The notes under the pieces are model-generated. The model did no database searches. It saw only the letters and a program-made list of their open reading frames with translations, and was not told where the DNA came from. This document shows positions 16,139 through 23,984 of a stretch of DNA of 30,188 nt, piece by piece; position 1 is the first letter of the stretch; every line of letters starts with the position of its first letter. The position numbers were made by a program, and so were the translations under genes. Source of the DNA: Acidobacteriota bacterium (GTDB lineage Bacteria > Acidobacteriota > Terriglobia > Acidiferrales > UBA7541); contig QHYP01000231.1 of the NCBI GenBank assembly GCA_003224195.1, positions 9,581-39,768 of the forward strand. The letters are read 5' to 3'.

Positions 16139-16593
16139 ACGTCGGCGAGAAGGCGCCGGATTTCCGGCTGAAGACGGACGAGGGCAAAGAGGTTTCGCTC
16201 GAAGATTTTCGCGGGAAGCGGGCGCTCTTGTATTTCTTTCCGAAGGCGAATACACCGGGTTGAACCGTGGAAGCGTCCGAGTTTCGCGACGCGATGAAGA
16301 AGTTCGAGAAAGAGAATGTCGCCATTCTGGGGGTGAGCGCGGATTCCGTGAAGGCGCAGGCGAATTTCAAGGCCAAGTACAAATTGAATTTTCCGTTGCT
16401 GAGTGATCCGGAGTTTCAAGCCATCGAAGCTTATGGGGCGCGGCGGATGAAGAAATTTCTCGGAAAGTCATTTTTAGGCATCGTGCGCAGTTCGGTTTTG
16501 ATCGGAGCGGACGGAAGAATCGAGCAGGTGTGGGACAACGTGAGCGCCAAGGGGCATGCGGCGGAAGTGCTGAAGTTCGTATCCAAGGGATGA
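16132..16593 (+). CDS. bcp: Bcp-type peroxiredoxin with in-frame TGA at the catalytic position (probable selenoprotein)
   Basis: Reading through one TGA gives 153 residues, the normal length of a Bcp/PrxQ protein. The sequence is family-typical throughout: MLNVGEKAPDFRL, LEDFRGKRALLYFFPKANTPG, then TGA (16261-16263, codon 44), then TVEASEFRD, VAILGVSADS, LNFPLLSDPE and FLGIVRSSVLIGADGRI. Bcp proteins carry the peroxidatic Cys in TPGCT, exactly at the TGA. There is no other cysteine anywhere; the usual resolving Cys five residues later is Ser, so this would be a one-selenocysteine enzyme. A SECIS-like hairpin follows. Peroxiredoxins with Sec at this site are known, for example PrxU of Eubacterium acidaminophilum. 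Alternatives are a sequencing error TGC/TGT to TGA or a pseudogene. The start overlaps the upstream gene by seven bases and AAGGGA precedes the ATG. Confidence 0.85.
16261..16292 (+). promoter_or_regulatory. Candidate selenocysteine codon plus bacterial SECIS hairpin
   Basis: Downstream of the TGA, GCGTC (16273-16277) pairs with GACGC (16288-16292). CGA (16278-16280) pairs with TCG (16284-16286), leaving C16287 bulged and a GTT apical loop (16281-16283). The loop starts with G and lies 17 bases after the UGA. Both features agree with the published bacterial SECIS consensus (guanine among the first two loop bases; roughly 16-37 bases from UGA to loop). The stem is eight pairs. This was found by eye and no folding energy was computed. 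Confidence 0.65.
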
Positions 16594-16642
16594 GGCGCGC
16601 GGTTTGAGGCCACTTGGGAATAGCAACAGAAGAAAATGAAAA

Positions 16643-16672
16643 GGGCGGCCGAGGGGCCGCCCCTTGCTTTTC
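16643..16672. terminator. Bidirectional intrinsic terminator between convergent genes
   Basis: GGGCGGCC (16643-16650) and GGCCGCCC (16655-16662) form a perfect 8-bp GC stem with a four-base loop. On the plus strand it is followed by CTTGCTTTT. On the minus strand the opposite flank reads TTTTCATTTTC. It sits between the stop of the peroxiredoxin gene (16593) and the stop of the convergent secreted-protein gene (16689), so it can end both transcripts. Confidence 0.8.
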
Positions 16673-16688
16673 AAACTTTGCGAAACCC

Positions 16689-17264
16689 TCAGTCGATGGC
16701 GACGGGCGCCCGGGTGGTGAACACGAGGCGGGTCTCGGCAGGGAATACAACTTCCTTTTTGCCGGTGGCCGCAGCGCCAGCCGTGCCCGCTCCAGCTCCC
16801 GCCAGAGCGCCGATGGCCGCGCCTTTGCCGCCCCCGGCGAGGCCGCCGATGAGCGCACCCGCGCCTGCACCCCCCCCGATGAAGACGGTGTCATGCTTGG
16901 CTTTTGAGCCCATGGTGCGTCCGGCGGAACTGGTGGCGAGACTATAGGCCTTGCCATTGACGGTGACCGAGCGGAGGCGCAGCCAGAGTTTTGCCGGAGT
17001 CGACAGGCGGCCGGACGGCTGGACGCTGCCGACGGTCAACTTCGCGTGCGAGCCTTTCGGGACCAGCACCTTGCCGCCGACAACGACGTCCTGCGCAACA
17101 GAGGCAACGACGGGCTGGCCAACCTTAGCGGTCTTCGAGCTAAGGGACTGATCGATGGTGACGTGGATGACGGTTCCGTTCGGCACAGTGCCCGAGGCCT
17201 GGACGAGCGCCGGCACAATGAGGGACAGGGCCGCTACGATCGCTGGATTCCGCATGGATTTCAT
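16689..17264 (-). CDS. Secreted protein with glycine-zipper segment
   Basis: The protein has 191 residues from the ATG at 17264, which is preceded by CGGAG; a frame extension to 17312 is unlikely to be used. Residues 1-25 form a Sec signal (MKSMRNPAIVAALSL, cleavage near VQASG). The next 90 residues are beta-rich (TVIHVTIDQSLSSKTAKVGQ, VPKGSHAKLTVGSV, LWLRLRSVTVNGKAYSLAT). There follows a small-residue zipper of repeated GxxxG type (GGGAGAGALIGGLAGGGKGA, then GALAGAGAGTAG) typical of glycine-zipper proteins that insert in or associate with the outer membrane. The tail (VVFPAETRLVFTTRAPV) resembles the end of acidobacterial proteins of this class. The function is unknown. It is transcribed alone toward the bidirectional terminator. 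Confidence 0.75.
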   Translation of the reverse strand: MKSMRNPAIVAALSLIVPALVQASGTVPNGTVIHVTIDQSLSSKTAKVGQPVVASVAQDVVVGGKVLVPKGSHAKLTVGSVQPSGRLSTPAKLWLRLRSVTVNGKAYSLATSSAGRTMGSKAKHDTVFIGGGAGAGALIGGLAGGGKGAAIGALAGAGAGTAGAAATGKKEVVFPAETRLVFTTRAPVAID

Positions 17265-17342
17265 ATCTCCGTCCTTGCTGGGAAAGTTTGGGCTGCACGG
17301 GCAGTCTAGCAAAGGGAAGCAGGAAGCGGCAAAGCCGTCGAA

Positions 17343-18248
17343 TCATAAACTGACGTGAAAGTCACCCTCGGCGCCTTCGCGCGGCTCGATGAGCATGTTG
17401 TCGATCAGGCGAGTGCCGCCGATGAAGGCAGCGACGAGGGCGTAGCAGGCGCGGCGGATTTGCGTGACCGGCTCGAAGGTGCCGGCGTCCACGATTTCGG
17501 CGTAATCGGTGGAGGCAAGCGGCTCGGCGTCGAGCACGCGGCGCATCGCGGCCTGGAGATGCAGGGCGTCGCGCGCGCCGGAGGCGATTTCCTTGCGCGC
17601 GGTGTCGAGCGCGCGATAGAGAACAGTCGCAGCGCGGCGCTCGCCGGGCTTGAGGTAGGCATTGCGGCTGGAAAGCGCCAGGCCGTCGGACTCGCGTACG
17701 ATGGGGCAGACGACGATGTTCGCGTTCAAGTTCAGATCGCGGACGAGTTGCTGCACGATGCCCGCCTGCTGCGCGTCCTTGCGTCCAAAGTAAGCGAAGT
17801 GGGGCTGGACGATTTCAAGAAGTTTTAGGACAACGGTGGCGACACCGCGAAAGTGGCCCGGCCGGGAGCGGCCCTCGAGGCGTTCGCTCAATCCTTCCAC
17901 GTTGACGTAAGTGTGAAAGCCGTTCGGGTAGATTTCCGCGGCATCGGGAGCGAAAAGGGAATCGACACCGGCGGCGCTGAGCTGGGCGACGTCGGATTCG
18001 AAGCTGCGCGGGTACTTTGTGAAATCTTCTTTTGGACCGAACTGAGTGGGATTCACAAAGATGGAGGCGATGACGGGATTGCAGTCCTGCCGCGCGCGAT
18101 GAATCAGAGAAAGGTGGCCTTCGTGCAGCGCCCCCATTGTGGGCACGAGGCCGATAATACGCCCTTCGGCGCGCGCCTGACGAGCGACCTCCTTCATCCA
18201 GGCGACAGTGCGAATGGTTTCCAATGCGAAAGAAACAGAGCGAGTCAT
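17343..18248 (-). CDS. panC: Pantothenate synthetase (pantoate--beta-alanine ligase)
   Basis: The protein has 301 residues from the ATG at 18248. It joins pantoate and beta-alanine with ATP to make pantothenate, the coenzyme A precursor. Family motifs are complete: LVPTMGALHEGHLSLI with the HIGH-like ATP site, FVNPTQFGPKEDF, SRPGHFRGVATVVLKL, FGRKDAQQ, and VRESDGLALSSRNAYL with the KMSKS-like SSRN. The start overlaps the stop of the DinB-like gene as ATGA. With panB upstream it forms a panB-DinB-panC operon. The length is slightly above the usual 280-290 residues. This is a cytoplasmic homodimer in known relatives. Confidence 0.96.
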   Translation of the reverse strand: MTRSVSFALETIRTVAWMKEVARQARAEGRIIGLVPTMGALHEGHLSLIHRARQDCNPVIASIFVNPTQFGPKEDFTKYPRSFESDVAQLSAAGVDSLFAPDAAEIYPNGFHTYVNVEGLSERLEGRSRPGHFRGVATVVLKLLEIVQPHFAYFGRKDAQQAGIVQQLVRDLNLNANIVVCPIVRESDGLALSSRNAYLKPGERRAATVLYRALDTARKEIASGARDALHLQAAMRRVLDAEPLASTDYAEIVDAGTFEPVTQIRRACYALVAAFIGGTRLIDNMLIEPREGAEGDFHVSL

Positions 18249-18760
18249 GCGCTGGCCGCGGTGGCGCGTTCGCGGTAAAAGTGCATGAGATCGGTAGCGA
18301 TGGGTTGCGCGCCAAGCTGGCGGAGCATGGTCGTAAACTGACCGCGATGGTAGCTGCCGTGATTGACGAGGTGCTGCATGGATTGCCAGAGCGGATTGCG
18401 ATAGACCCCGAATTTGAGCGTTTTGTATTCCATGACGCGATTGAGGTCGTCCTGGGTCAGGCCGCGAACAAAGCGGAGGAGCGCTGATTCGTGTTCCAGC
18501 CAGCGCGCGCGGAGGCTGGTGAAATCGGGGAATTGAGACGCTTCCGGGAGCGAGGCCGGCGAGCGGCCCTGGAAGCGCTCGAGCCAGAGCCATTCGGCGC
18601 CGAAGATGTGTGCGAGGGTATCGCGAACCGAAGAGAAGCTGGAGCCAAGCGAGCGCGTGAACTGGTCAGGCGAGAGCGGGGCGCAGGCGTCGAGCACGCG
18701 ATGATTGGCCCACGCGTTGTAATCATACAAAAGCCGAACTTCTTCAGGCGTCACGAGCAC
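18245..18760 (-). CDS. DinB family putative metalloprotein
   Basis: The protein has 171 residues. It has the DinB four-helix pattern: an N-terminal LLYDYNAWANHRVLDA, LAHIFGAEWLWLERFQG with the first metal-ligand His, and the late HLVNHGSYHRGQFTTMLRQLG, which supplies the other two His of the triad. Family members bind a divalent metal; some transfer thiols (bacillithiol, mycothiol) but most have no known reaction. Named for a DNA-damage-inducible Bacillus protein, it is unrelated to DNA polymerase IV. It lies between panB and panC, overlapping panC by four bases. This suggests co-expression with pantothenate synthesis, though a functional link is unproven. Confidence 0.9.
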   Translation of the reverse strand: MLVTPEEVRLLYDYNAWANHRVLDACAPLSPDQFTRSLGSSFSSVRDTLAHIFGAEWLWLERFQGRSPASLPEASQFPDFTSLRARWLEHESALLRFVRGLTQDDLNRVMEYKTLKFGVYRNPLWQSMQHLVNHGSYHRGQFTTMLRQLGAQPIATDLMHFYRERATAASA

Positions 18761-18790
18761 CTCCGCGGGAATTGAGCTCTGTCCACGCGG

Positions 18791-19681
18791 CTAGCGCGGC
18801 GAGCGAGCAGGCTTCAACTCGTTGGACGCGCGAGGCATGTGATAGGACTCCGAATCGGAGGGGAAAGCCCCTTCGCGCACATCCCCGCAGTATTCGCGCA
18901 CCGCGTTGGTGATGATTTCGCCGAGATTCGCGTATTGGCGGGCGAATTTCGGGATCGGGCCGAAGGTGAGTCCCAGAATATCGTGAAGGACGAGCACTTG
19001 GCCGTCGCAATCGGGTCCGGCGCCGATGCCAATGGTCGGGATGCGCAGCTCGCGCGTGATGTGCCCGGCGAGTTCGCGGGGCATGCCCTCGAGGACGACC
19101 GCGAACGCTCCGGCGGCTTCCACGGCGCGGGCGTCGCGCAGCACCTTTTCGGCTGCGTCGGGAGTCTTGCCCTGGACGCGGAAGCCGCCCATTGCGTTTT
19201 TGGATTGAGGCGTCAGGCCGATGTGGCCCATCACGGGAATTTCTGCTTCGACCATGCGGGCGATGAGCTCGAGGCGGCGCTCGCCGCCTTCGACTTTCAG
19301 CGCCTCGGCGCCGGCTTCCTTCACGAAGCGCACGGCGTTGTGGAGCGACTCGGAAGTGTCCATGTGGTAGCTGCCGTAGGGCATGTCCGCAACGACGAGC
19401 GCGCGCCGTGCACCGCGGCACACGGCCCTCGTGTGGTGAAGCATCTCCTCGATCGTAACCGGCAGCGTGCTGTCGTAGCCGAGCACGACCATGCCGACGG
19501 AGTCGCCGACGAGAACGATGTCCACGCCGGCTTCGTCGAGCAGCCGAGCCGTGGGATAGTCGTAGGCCGTCAGGCAGGTGATCTTCTGGGTCTGGGACGG
19601 GGAACTTCCTGGAAGTGACTTTCGATTTTGAATGTCGGGCACGGTGATTTTGCCGTTGCCCGCATCGGGAACAACGCTCAT
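18791..19681 (-). CDS. panB: 3-methyl-2-oxobutanoate hydroxymethyltransferase
   Basis: The protein has 296 residues. The ATG at 19681 is chosen for the GGAGG seven bases upstream; the open frame reaches 19735. It transfers a hydroxymethyl group from methylene-tetrahydrofolate to alpha-ketoisovalerate, making ketopantoate, the first committed step to pantothenate. Motifs: ITCLTAYDYPTARLLDEAG, DIVLVGDSVGMVVLGY, ADMPYGSYH, VKVEGG-like LKVEGGERR, GHIGLTPQS, and GIGAGPDCDGQVLVLHDILGL. The Asp residues in GDS and the Glu in VEGG are the expected metal/substrate ligands. A low-complexity N-terminal extension of about 30 residues precedes the barrel. It is the first gene of the pan operon. Confidence 0.96.
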   Translation of the reverse strand: MSVVPDAGNGKITVPDIQNRKSLPGSSPSQTQKITCLTAYDYPTARLLDEAGVDIVLVGDSVGMVVLGYDSTLPVTIEEMLHHTRAVCRGARRALVVADMPYGSYHMDTSESLHNAVRFVKEAGAEALKVEGGERRLELIARMVEAEIPVMGHIGLTPQSKNAMGGFRVQGKTPDAAEKVLRDARAVEAAGAFAVVLEGMPRELAGHITRELRIPTIGIGAGPDCDGQVLVLHDILGLTFGPIPKFARQYANLGEIITNAVREYCGDVREGAFPSDSESYHMPRASNELKPARSPR

Positions 19682-19794
19682 ACGCGCCTCCGGTGCCGCT
19701 CCCGTTTGCCGGGATACAGCCCATCCACGTAACAATGCAAGTTTATCAGTTTCCTGGGGCTAAATCTACAGGAAGTGAAGGGTTTTCCAGGAGA

Positions 19795-20958
19795 TCACGC
19801 CGGGCGCGGGGCCTGGGCGCGGCCTTTCCATTGGGCGCCGCGGCCGAGCCAGTAGCGAACGGCGGAGAGACAAGTCGCGTAGGAATAGAACAGGGCCACG
19901 AGAGGGAGGAGCGGCGCCCAGAACGGTGAAAGGCGATAGAAGCGCAGGGTGGGCGCAAAGCTGAGCGTCATGAGCAGCCAGGCGGCCAGGGCGAGCAGCC
20001 GGGTTGCCGGCGCGGGCGCAAACAGGAGGCCGACAGGGGCGACGTACGTCAGGAACATCGCTGTGAGAGTTACGAGCAGCACAAGCGCCGAATAATGGAG
20101 CTGGGTGAAGGCGGCGCGCGCAATCATGTTGCGAATCTCGCTGAAGGTCCCGTAGGTGCGCAGAGTCTGACTCTTGCGGGTCAGGCCCAGCCAGATGCGC
20201 CCGCCGTTGCGCTTCACGGCGTGAGCCAGAGCGCAGTCGTCAATCACTTCGCCGCGAATTGCGGCGAACCCCCCGATTCGTTCGAGCATCTCGCTCCGGA
20301 GGAGGATACAACCACCTGCGGCGCCGGCGGTGCGCGAGGCCGGATTGGCAATCTGGCGCGGGGGATAAAGCTTCAGGAAGAAGTAGGTAAAGGCGGGGAT
20401 AAGAGCGCGCTCCGCAAGCGTGCGGCTCTGGAGGAGAACGCTGAGCGAAGTCAGATCGAGGTGGTCGTGCTCGGCGCGGGCGACGAGGCGGCGCAGCATG
20501 TCCGGAGTATGAATAACGTCCGCATCCGTGAGCCAGTAATACGCGGGCTTCGCCTCCTCGACACGCAAAGCGCCTTGGGAGAGCGCCCAGACCTTGCCCG
20601 TCCAACCGGGAGGCAGTGGCGCGGCTGAGTGAACCGTCACGGAAGGTGCGGAACTGCGCTCTGCGGCGGCTTTGCGCGCGATCTCTGCGGTGCCATCTTC
20701 GCTGTGGTCATCAACGACGACGATCGAGAATATGCCGGGATACTCCTGGGCGAGCAGCGAAGCGATTGTCTGCGCGATGGCGAGTGCTTCGTTTCGCGCG
20801 GGAACGATGGCTACAACAGCGGGCCAGGCGGCCAGACCTGGATTGGAGTCGCGATCGGCGTCAAAGCTCGAAACACGCCAGAAGCCGCCTCGCGCGGTGA
20901 GGAGATACACCCAAACAGCGAGAGTGAAAAATGCAAGAAAGAATAGGGCGGTTTGCAA
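19795..20958 (-). CDS. hpnB: Glycosyltransferase family 2, HpnB-like (hopanoid-associated)
   Basis: The protein has 387 residues. The start is a TTG at 20958, forced by an in-frame TAG a few codons upstream; GGCGGA lies before it. An N-terminal membrane helix is followed by a GT-A domain: AIVPARNEA, VVVDDHSEDGTAE, PPGWTGKVWALSQG and the DAD in WLTDADVIH. HpnB hallmarks come next (NPASRTAGAAGGCILLR, GEVIDDCALAHAVKR), then a cluster of C-terminal membrane helices. HpnB proteins are found near squalene-hopene cyclase genes and may modify bacteriohopane or related membrane lipids. No other hpn gene is in the window, so this copy is solitary. The panB gene lies 113 bases downstream and may share the transcript. 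The acceptor is unknown. Confidence 0.88.
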   Translation of the reverse strand: MQTALFFLAFFTLAVWVYLLTARGGFWRVSSFDADRDSNPGLAAWPAVVAIVPARNEALAIAQTIASLLAQEYPGIFSIVVVDDHSEDGTAEIARKAAAERSSAPSVTVHSAAPLPPGWTGKVWALSQGALRVEEAKPAYYWLTDADVIHTPDMLRRLVARAEHDHLDLTSLSVLLQSRTLAERALIPAFTYFFLKLYPPRQIANPASRTAGAAGGCILLRSEMLERIGGFAAIRGEVIDDCALAHAVKRNGGRIWLGLTRKSQTLRTYGTFSEIRNMIARAAFTQLHYSALVLLVTLTAMFLTYVAPVGLLFAPAPATRLLALAAWLLMTLSFAPTLRFYRLSPFWAPLLPLVALFYSYATCLSAVRYWLGRGAQWKGRAQAPRPA

Positions 20959-20978
20959 GATAGGTCCGCCGGGCCTCT

Positions 20979-21081
20979 AGTACCGTTCCAACTTGTTCCG
21001 GCAAGTCATTTCTGCAGTTTAGCTCCTAGTCTCCGCCAAACAGATGGCAAATCTCTTGTTAGAAATGAACGAGACAGCACT
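20979..21081. repeat. Second, degenerate 103-bp element related to 10076-10178
   Basis: The left end AGTACCGTTCCAACTTGTT differs at 2 of 19 bases from the left end of the element at 10076. The right end GAGACAGCACT matches that element's GGAACGGCACT at 8 of 11 bases. Measured between these ends both elements are exactly 103 bp. The interiors are not similar. The right end supplies part of the stop codon of the molybdoenzyme gene (21080). The left end supplies the TAG that closes the hpnB frame upstream. Confidence 0.45.
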
Positions 21082-23296
21082 AAGCTAGATCCTCCTGACG
21101 AACAGGAAGCCGGCGAATGCGCTTGCCAGTGGCCGCGAAGATCGCGTTGCACACCGCGGGGGCAACCACTGGGAGACCCGGCTCACCGATTCCGGTCGGC
21201 TCTTCCTTGCTCATGATCACGTGCACTTCGGTCTTCGGCGTTTCGGCCATGCGCGGCATTTCGTAATCGCCGAAATTGGATTGCTCGACGCGGCCGCCCT
21301 TGATGGTAATGGCGTCGTGGAGTGCGGCCGAGAGGCCGTAAATCGCGGCGCTCTCGACCTGGGCGCGCACGCCGTCGGGGTTCACGGGCCGGCCGCAGTC
21401 CACGGCGTAGACGAGGCGATGGACGCGGACCTTGCCGTCCATGATGTTGGCCTCGGCGACTACCGCCGTATAACTATCGAACGAGAAATAACCGGCGATC
21501 CCGCGGCCCAGCCCTTTCGGCAAGGGCTTGCTCCAGCCGGCTTTCTCGGCAGCGAGCTTTAAAACGCCTTTCAGACGAGCCGTGTCGAGCGGCTTGCCTT
21601 CCTTCGGATTGGTGAAGTCCTCGATCTTGCGATCATCGCCCATCAGGCGAAGTCGGAATTCGAGCGGATCAACACCGGCGGCCGCCGCGAGCTCGTCCAC
21701 GAAACTTTCCACGACGAATCCGCTGGTGGAATGCTCAACGGAACGCCACCAGGCGCGGGGGACGCCGGACTTGGCCAACGTGTATTCGACCCGGTAATTC
21801 GCGCTCTTATACGGAATGAAGGCGGCCGTGCCGAATTCACCGTTTTCTGCCTGCTCCGTGCCGTTCTGACGCCACATGGCCGCAATCGAGGTCGAGCTCT
21901 GAAAATGTTTCCACGCGGCGAGATTGCCTTGCGCGTCGAGCGCACCCCACATGCGATGGTATGAAGCGGGGCGGTAGAAGTCGTGTTGCATATCGTCTTC
22001 GCGGGTCCAGAGCACCATCACGGGTTTGCCGACAGCCTTGGCGACTTGCGCAGCCTCCATCACAAAATCTGCCTGATAGCGGCGGCCGAAGCCTCCGCCC
22101 ATGAGAGTGGTGTGCACAACAACTTTTTCTGGCGGCAGCTTCGAGACGCCGGCAATGACGCTTTGCGCCCACTGCGGCCCCTGGGTCGGGACCCAAGCCT
22201 CAGCGCCGTCGGGCCGGATGTGCACGGTGCAGTTCATCGGCTCCATCGTGGCGTGAGGCGCGAAGGGGAATTCGTAGACAGCCTCGATTTTTTTCGAGGA
22301 GGAAGCGAGAGCGGCGTCGGCATCGCCGTCGTTACGCACCACTTTGCCGGGCTTCGAGGCGTTTTCGACGCAATCGTGTCGAAGAGAATCGGAGGATTCA
22401 TTTGCGTTTGGCCCTTCATCCCACGTGATTTCGAGGGCCGCGCGGCCGCGCGTAGCGGCCCAGGAATTGTCCGCAAGCACGGCGACGCCGCCCGCGGTGA
22501 AGGCCCCCGGGCCGACGGATTCGATCTGAACGACCTCGCGGACGTCGGGCACAGCCTTGGCCTTCGTGGCGTCAAACTTCGCGACTTTGCCGCCGAAGAC
22601 CGGGCAGCGCGCGATGACGGCGTAGAGCATCCCCGGAACACGCGAATCGATCCCGAATTTCGCGGCGCCACTCGACTTGGCACGCGCATCGAGGCGGGGC
22701 GTATCTTTGCCGACGATGGCAAAGTCATCCGAGTTTTTCAGCGGGACAGTATTGAAATCGGGAATGGGAAGCTTTGACGCGTCCTCGACGAGTTCGCCAT
22801 AAGTGAGAAAATCTTTGCGGGCGCCGTGAAGCACGCCACCGTTCTGGGCTTTGCAGGTGTCGCGGACAACATTCCAGCGTTGCGCCGCCGCGGTGATGAG
22901 CATCTCGCGCGCGGCCGATCCGGCGCGGCGCAGAGGAAGCCACGAGCCGGCCACGCTGCCGCTGCCTCCGGTCCCGTGATCGTAGATTGCGGGATTCGTC
23001 GGTGCTTGCTCGACCTTCACTTTCCGCCAATCGAGGGAAAGCTCTTCGGCGAGAATCATCGGCAAAGCAGTATAGACACCCTGGCCCATTTCCGACTTGC
23101 CCAGGATGAGCGTCACGCGGTTGTCCTTGCCGATGTGGACCCAGGCATCGAAAGGATTCGGCGGTTTCTTTTCCTGATCCCGCGCCTGATCGGCCAAACG
23201 GACGTCGGAGAGATAGAACCCGATGACGAGCGCGGCCCCGCCGGTCGCGCCGGTTTTGAGAAACTCACGGCGATTTACACTCAAGCCCGGAGACAT
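21080..23296 (-). CDS. Molybdopterin-binding subunit of a xanthine-dehydrogenase-family oxidoreductase (IorB-like)
   Basis: The protein has 738 residues from the ATG at 23296, with GAGG upstream. The N-terminus is a twin-arginine export signal (NRREFLKTGATGGAALVIGF), so the enzyme is exported folded with its cofactor. Motifs of the isoquinoline 1-oxidoreductase beta-subunit group follow: LILGKSEMGQGVYTALPMILAE-type MGQGV loop, GGSGSVAGSW, the molybdopterin loop MGGGFGRRYQ, AWWRSVEHSTSGFVVE, and the catalytic-Glu motif GIGEPGLPVVAPAV. Aldehydes or N-heteroaromatics are typical substrates; the real one is unknown. The [2Fe-2S] subunit gene lies 22 bases upstream and completes the complex. As usual for this group, no FAD subunit is present; cytochrome c is a common acceptor. 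Confidence 0.93.
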   Translation of the reverse strand: MSPGLSVNRREFLKTGATGGAALVIGFYLSDVRLADQARDQEKKPPNPFDAWVHIGKDNRVTLILGKSEMGQGVYTALPMILAEELSLDWRKVKVEQAPTNPAIYDHGTGGSGSVAGSWLPLRRAGSAAREMLITAAAQRWNVVRDTCKAQNGGVLHGARKDFLTYGELVEDASKLPIPDFNTVPLKNSDDFAIVGKDTPRLDARAKSSGAAKFGIDSRVPGMLYAVIARCPVFGGKVAKFDATKAKAVPDVREVVQIESVGPGAFTAGGVAVLADNSWAATRGRAALEITWDEGPNANESSDSLRHDCVENASKPGKVVRNDGDADAALASSSKKIEAVYEFPFAPHATMEPMNCTVHIRPDGAEAWVPTQGPQWAQSVIAGVSKLPPEKVVVHTTLMGGGFGRRYQADFVMEAAQVAKAVGKPVMVLWTREDDMQHDFYRPASYHRMWGALDAQGNLAAWKHFQSSTSIAAMWRQNGTEQAENGEFGTAAFIPYKSANYRVEYTLAKSGVPRAWWRSVEHSTSGFVVESFVDELAAAAGVDPLEFRLRLMGDDRKIEDFTNPKEGKPLDTARLKGVLKLAAEKAGWSKPLPKGLGRGIAGYFSFDSYTAVVAEANIMDGKVRVHRLVYAVDCGRPVNPDGVRAQVESAAIYGLSAALHDAITIKGGRVEQSNFGDYEMPRMAETPKTEVHVIMSKEEPTGIGEPGLPVVAPAVCNAIFAATGKRIRRLPVRQEDLA

Positions 23297-23318
23297 GACG
23301 ACCTCGCTTTCTGCCGGA

Positions 23319-23804
23319 TTAAGCGGCGGGTTTCTTGGCGGCAGCGGACATAGCCGCAGCACGATGAATGGCTTTACGGATGCGCTGGTATGTGCCACAG
23401 CGGCAGATGTTGCCGCTCATGGCTTCGTCAATGTCGGCGTCGGTGGGGTTGGACTTTTTGGCGAGCATCGCCGTGGCGGACATGATCTGCCCGGACTGGC
23501 AGTAGCCGCATTGCGGCACGTCTTCTTCAATCCAGGCGCGCTGCACGGGATGGCTGGCGTCGGGCGAAAGGCCCTCGATAGTCGTGACGCGCTTGCCGGC
23601 AACGCTGGAAACCGGCGTCATACAGGAGCGGATGGCATCGCCGTTCAGATGAACGGTGCAGGCTCCGCAAAACGCCATACCGCAGCCGAATTTCGTGCCC
23701 GTGAGATTGAGCACGTCGCGGAGCACCCAGAGCAGGGGCATCTCCGGGCTGACATCCGAGGGTAGAGTCTGGGACTTGCCGTTCAGTGTGAAGGTAATCG
23801 CCAT
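23319..23804 (-). CDS. (2Fe-2S)-binding subunit of the molybdenum oxidoreductase (IorA-like)
   Basis: The protein has 161 residues, with GGAGG before the ATG. The first half is a plant-type ferredoxin domain with the cluster cysteines in GCGMAFCGACTVHLNG and SCMTPV. The second half is the four-helix [2Fe-2S] domain with CGYCQSGQIMSA and GNICRCGTYQRIRKAI. This two-cluster layout is that of the small subunit of aldehyde/isoquinoline oxidoreductases, passing electrons from the molybdenum centre. It has no Tat signal of its own, so it would be co-exported bound to the large subunit. It is the first gene of the operon. Confidence 0.95.
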   Translation of the reverse strand: MAITFTLNGKSQTLPSDVSPEMPLLWVLRDVLNLTGTKFGCGMAFCGACTVHLNGDAIRSCMTPVSSVAGKRVTTIEGLSPDASHPVQRAWIEEDVPQCGYCQSGQIMSATAMLAKKSNPTDADIDEAMSGNICRCGTYQRIRKAIHRAAAMSAAAKKPAA

Positions 23805-23984
23805 GGGGACCTCCTGAAACGTGAGGAACTATCCTACCTCAACTATCGTCCAATGCAAGAAGGGCTGAGGTCTTCCCGCCTGCCGCCTTTGGAAAAACAG
23901 CCGCGCGACGAGATGGAGAACGTCGCAAGTTTTTCCGGCGGTGCCCAGAGCCGAGGCTACCACCAGCTAATGACGCCGGGGGCG

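Noticed and set aside
16264..16593. A short independent gene starting after the TGA (GTG at 16267)
   Set aside because: There is no ribosome binding site, and the product would be a peroxiredoxin lacking its active-site loop. The upstream half is in the same frame and completes the family exactly.
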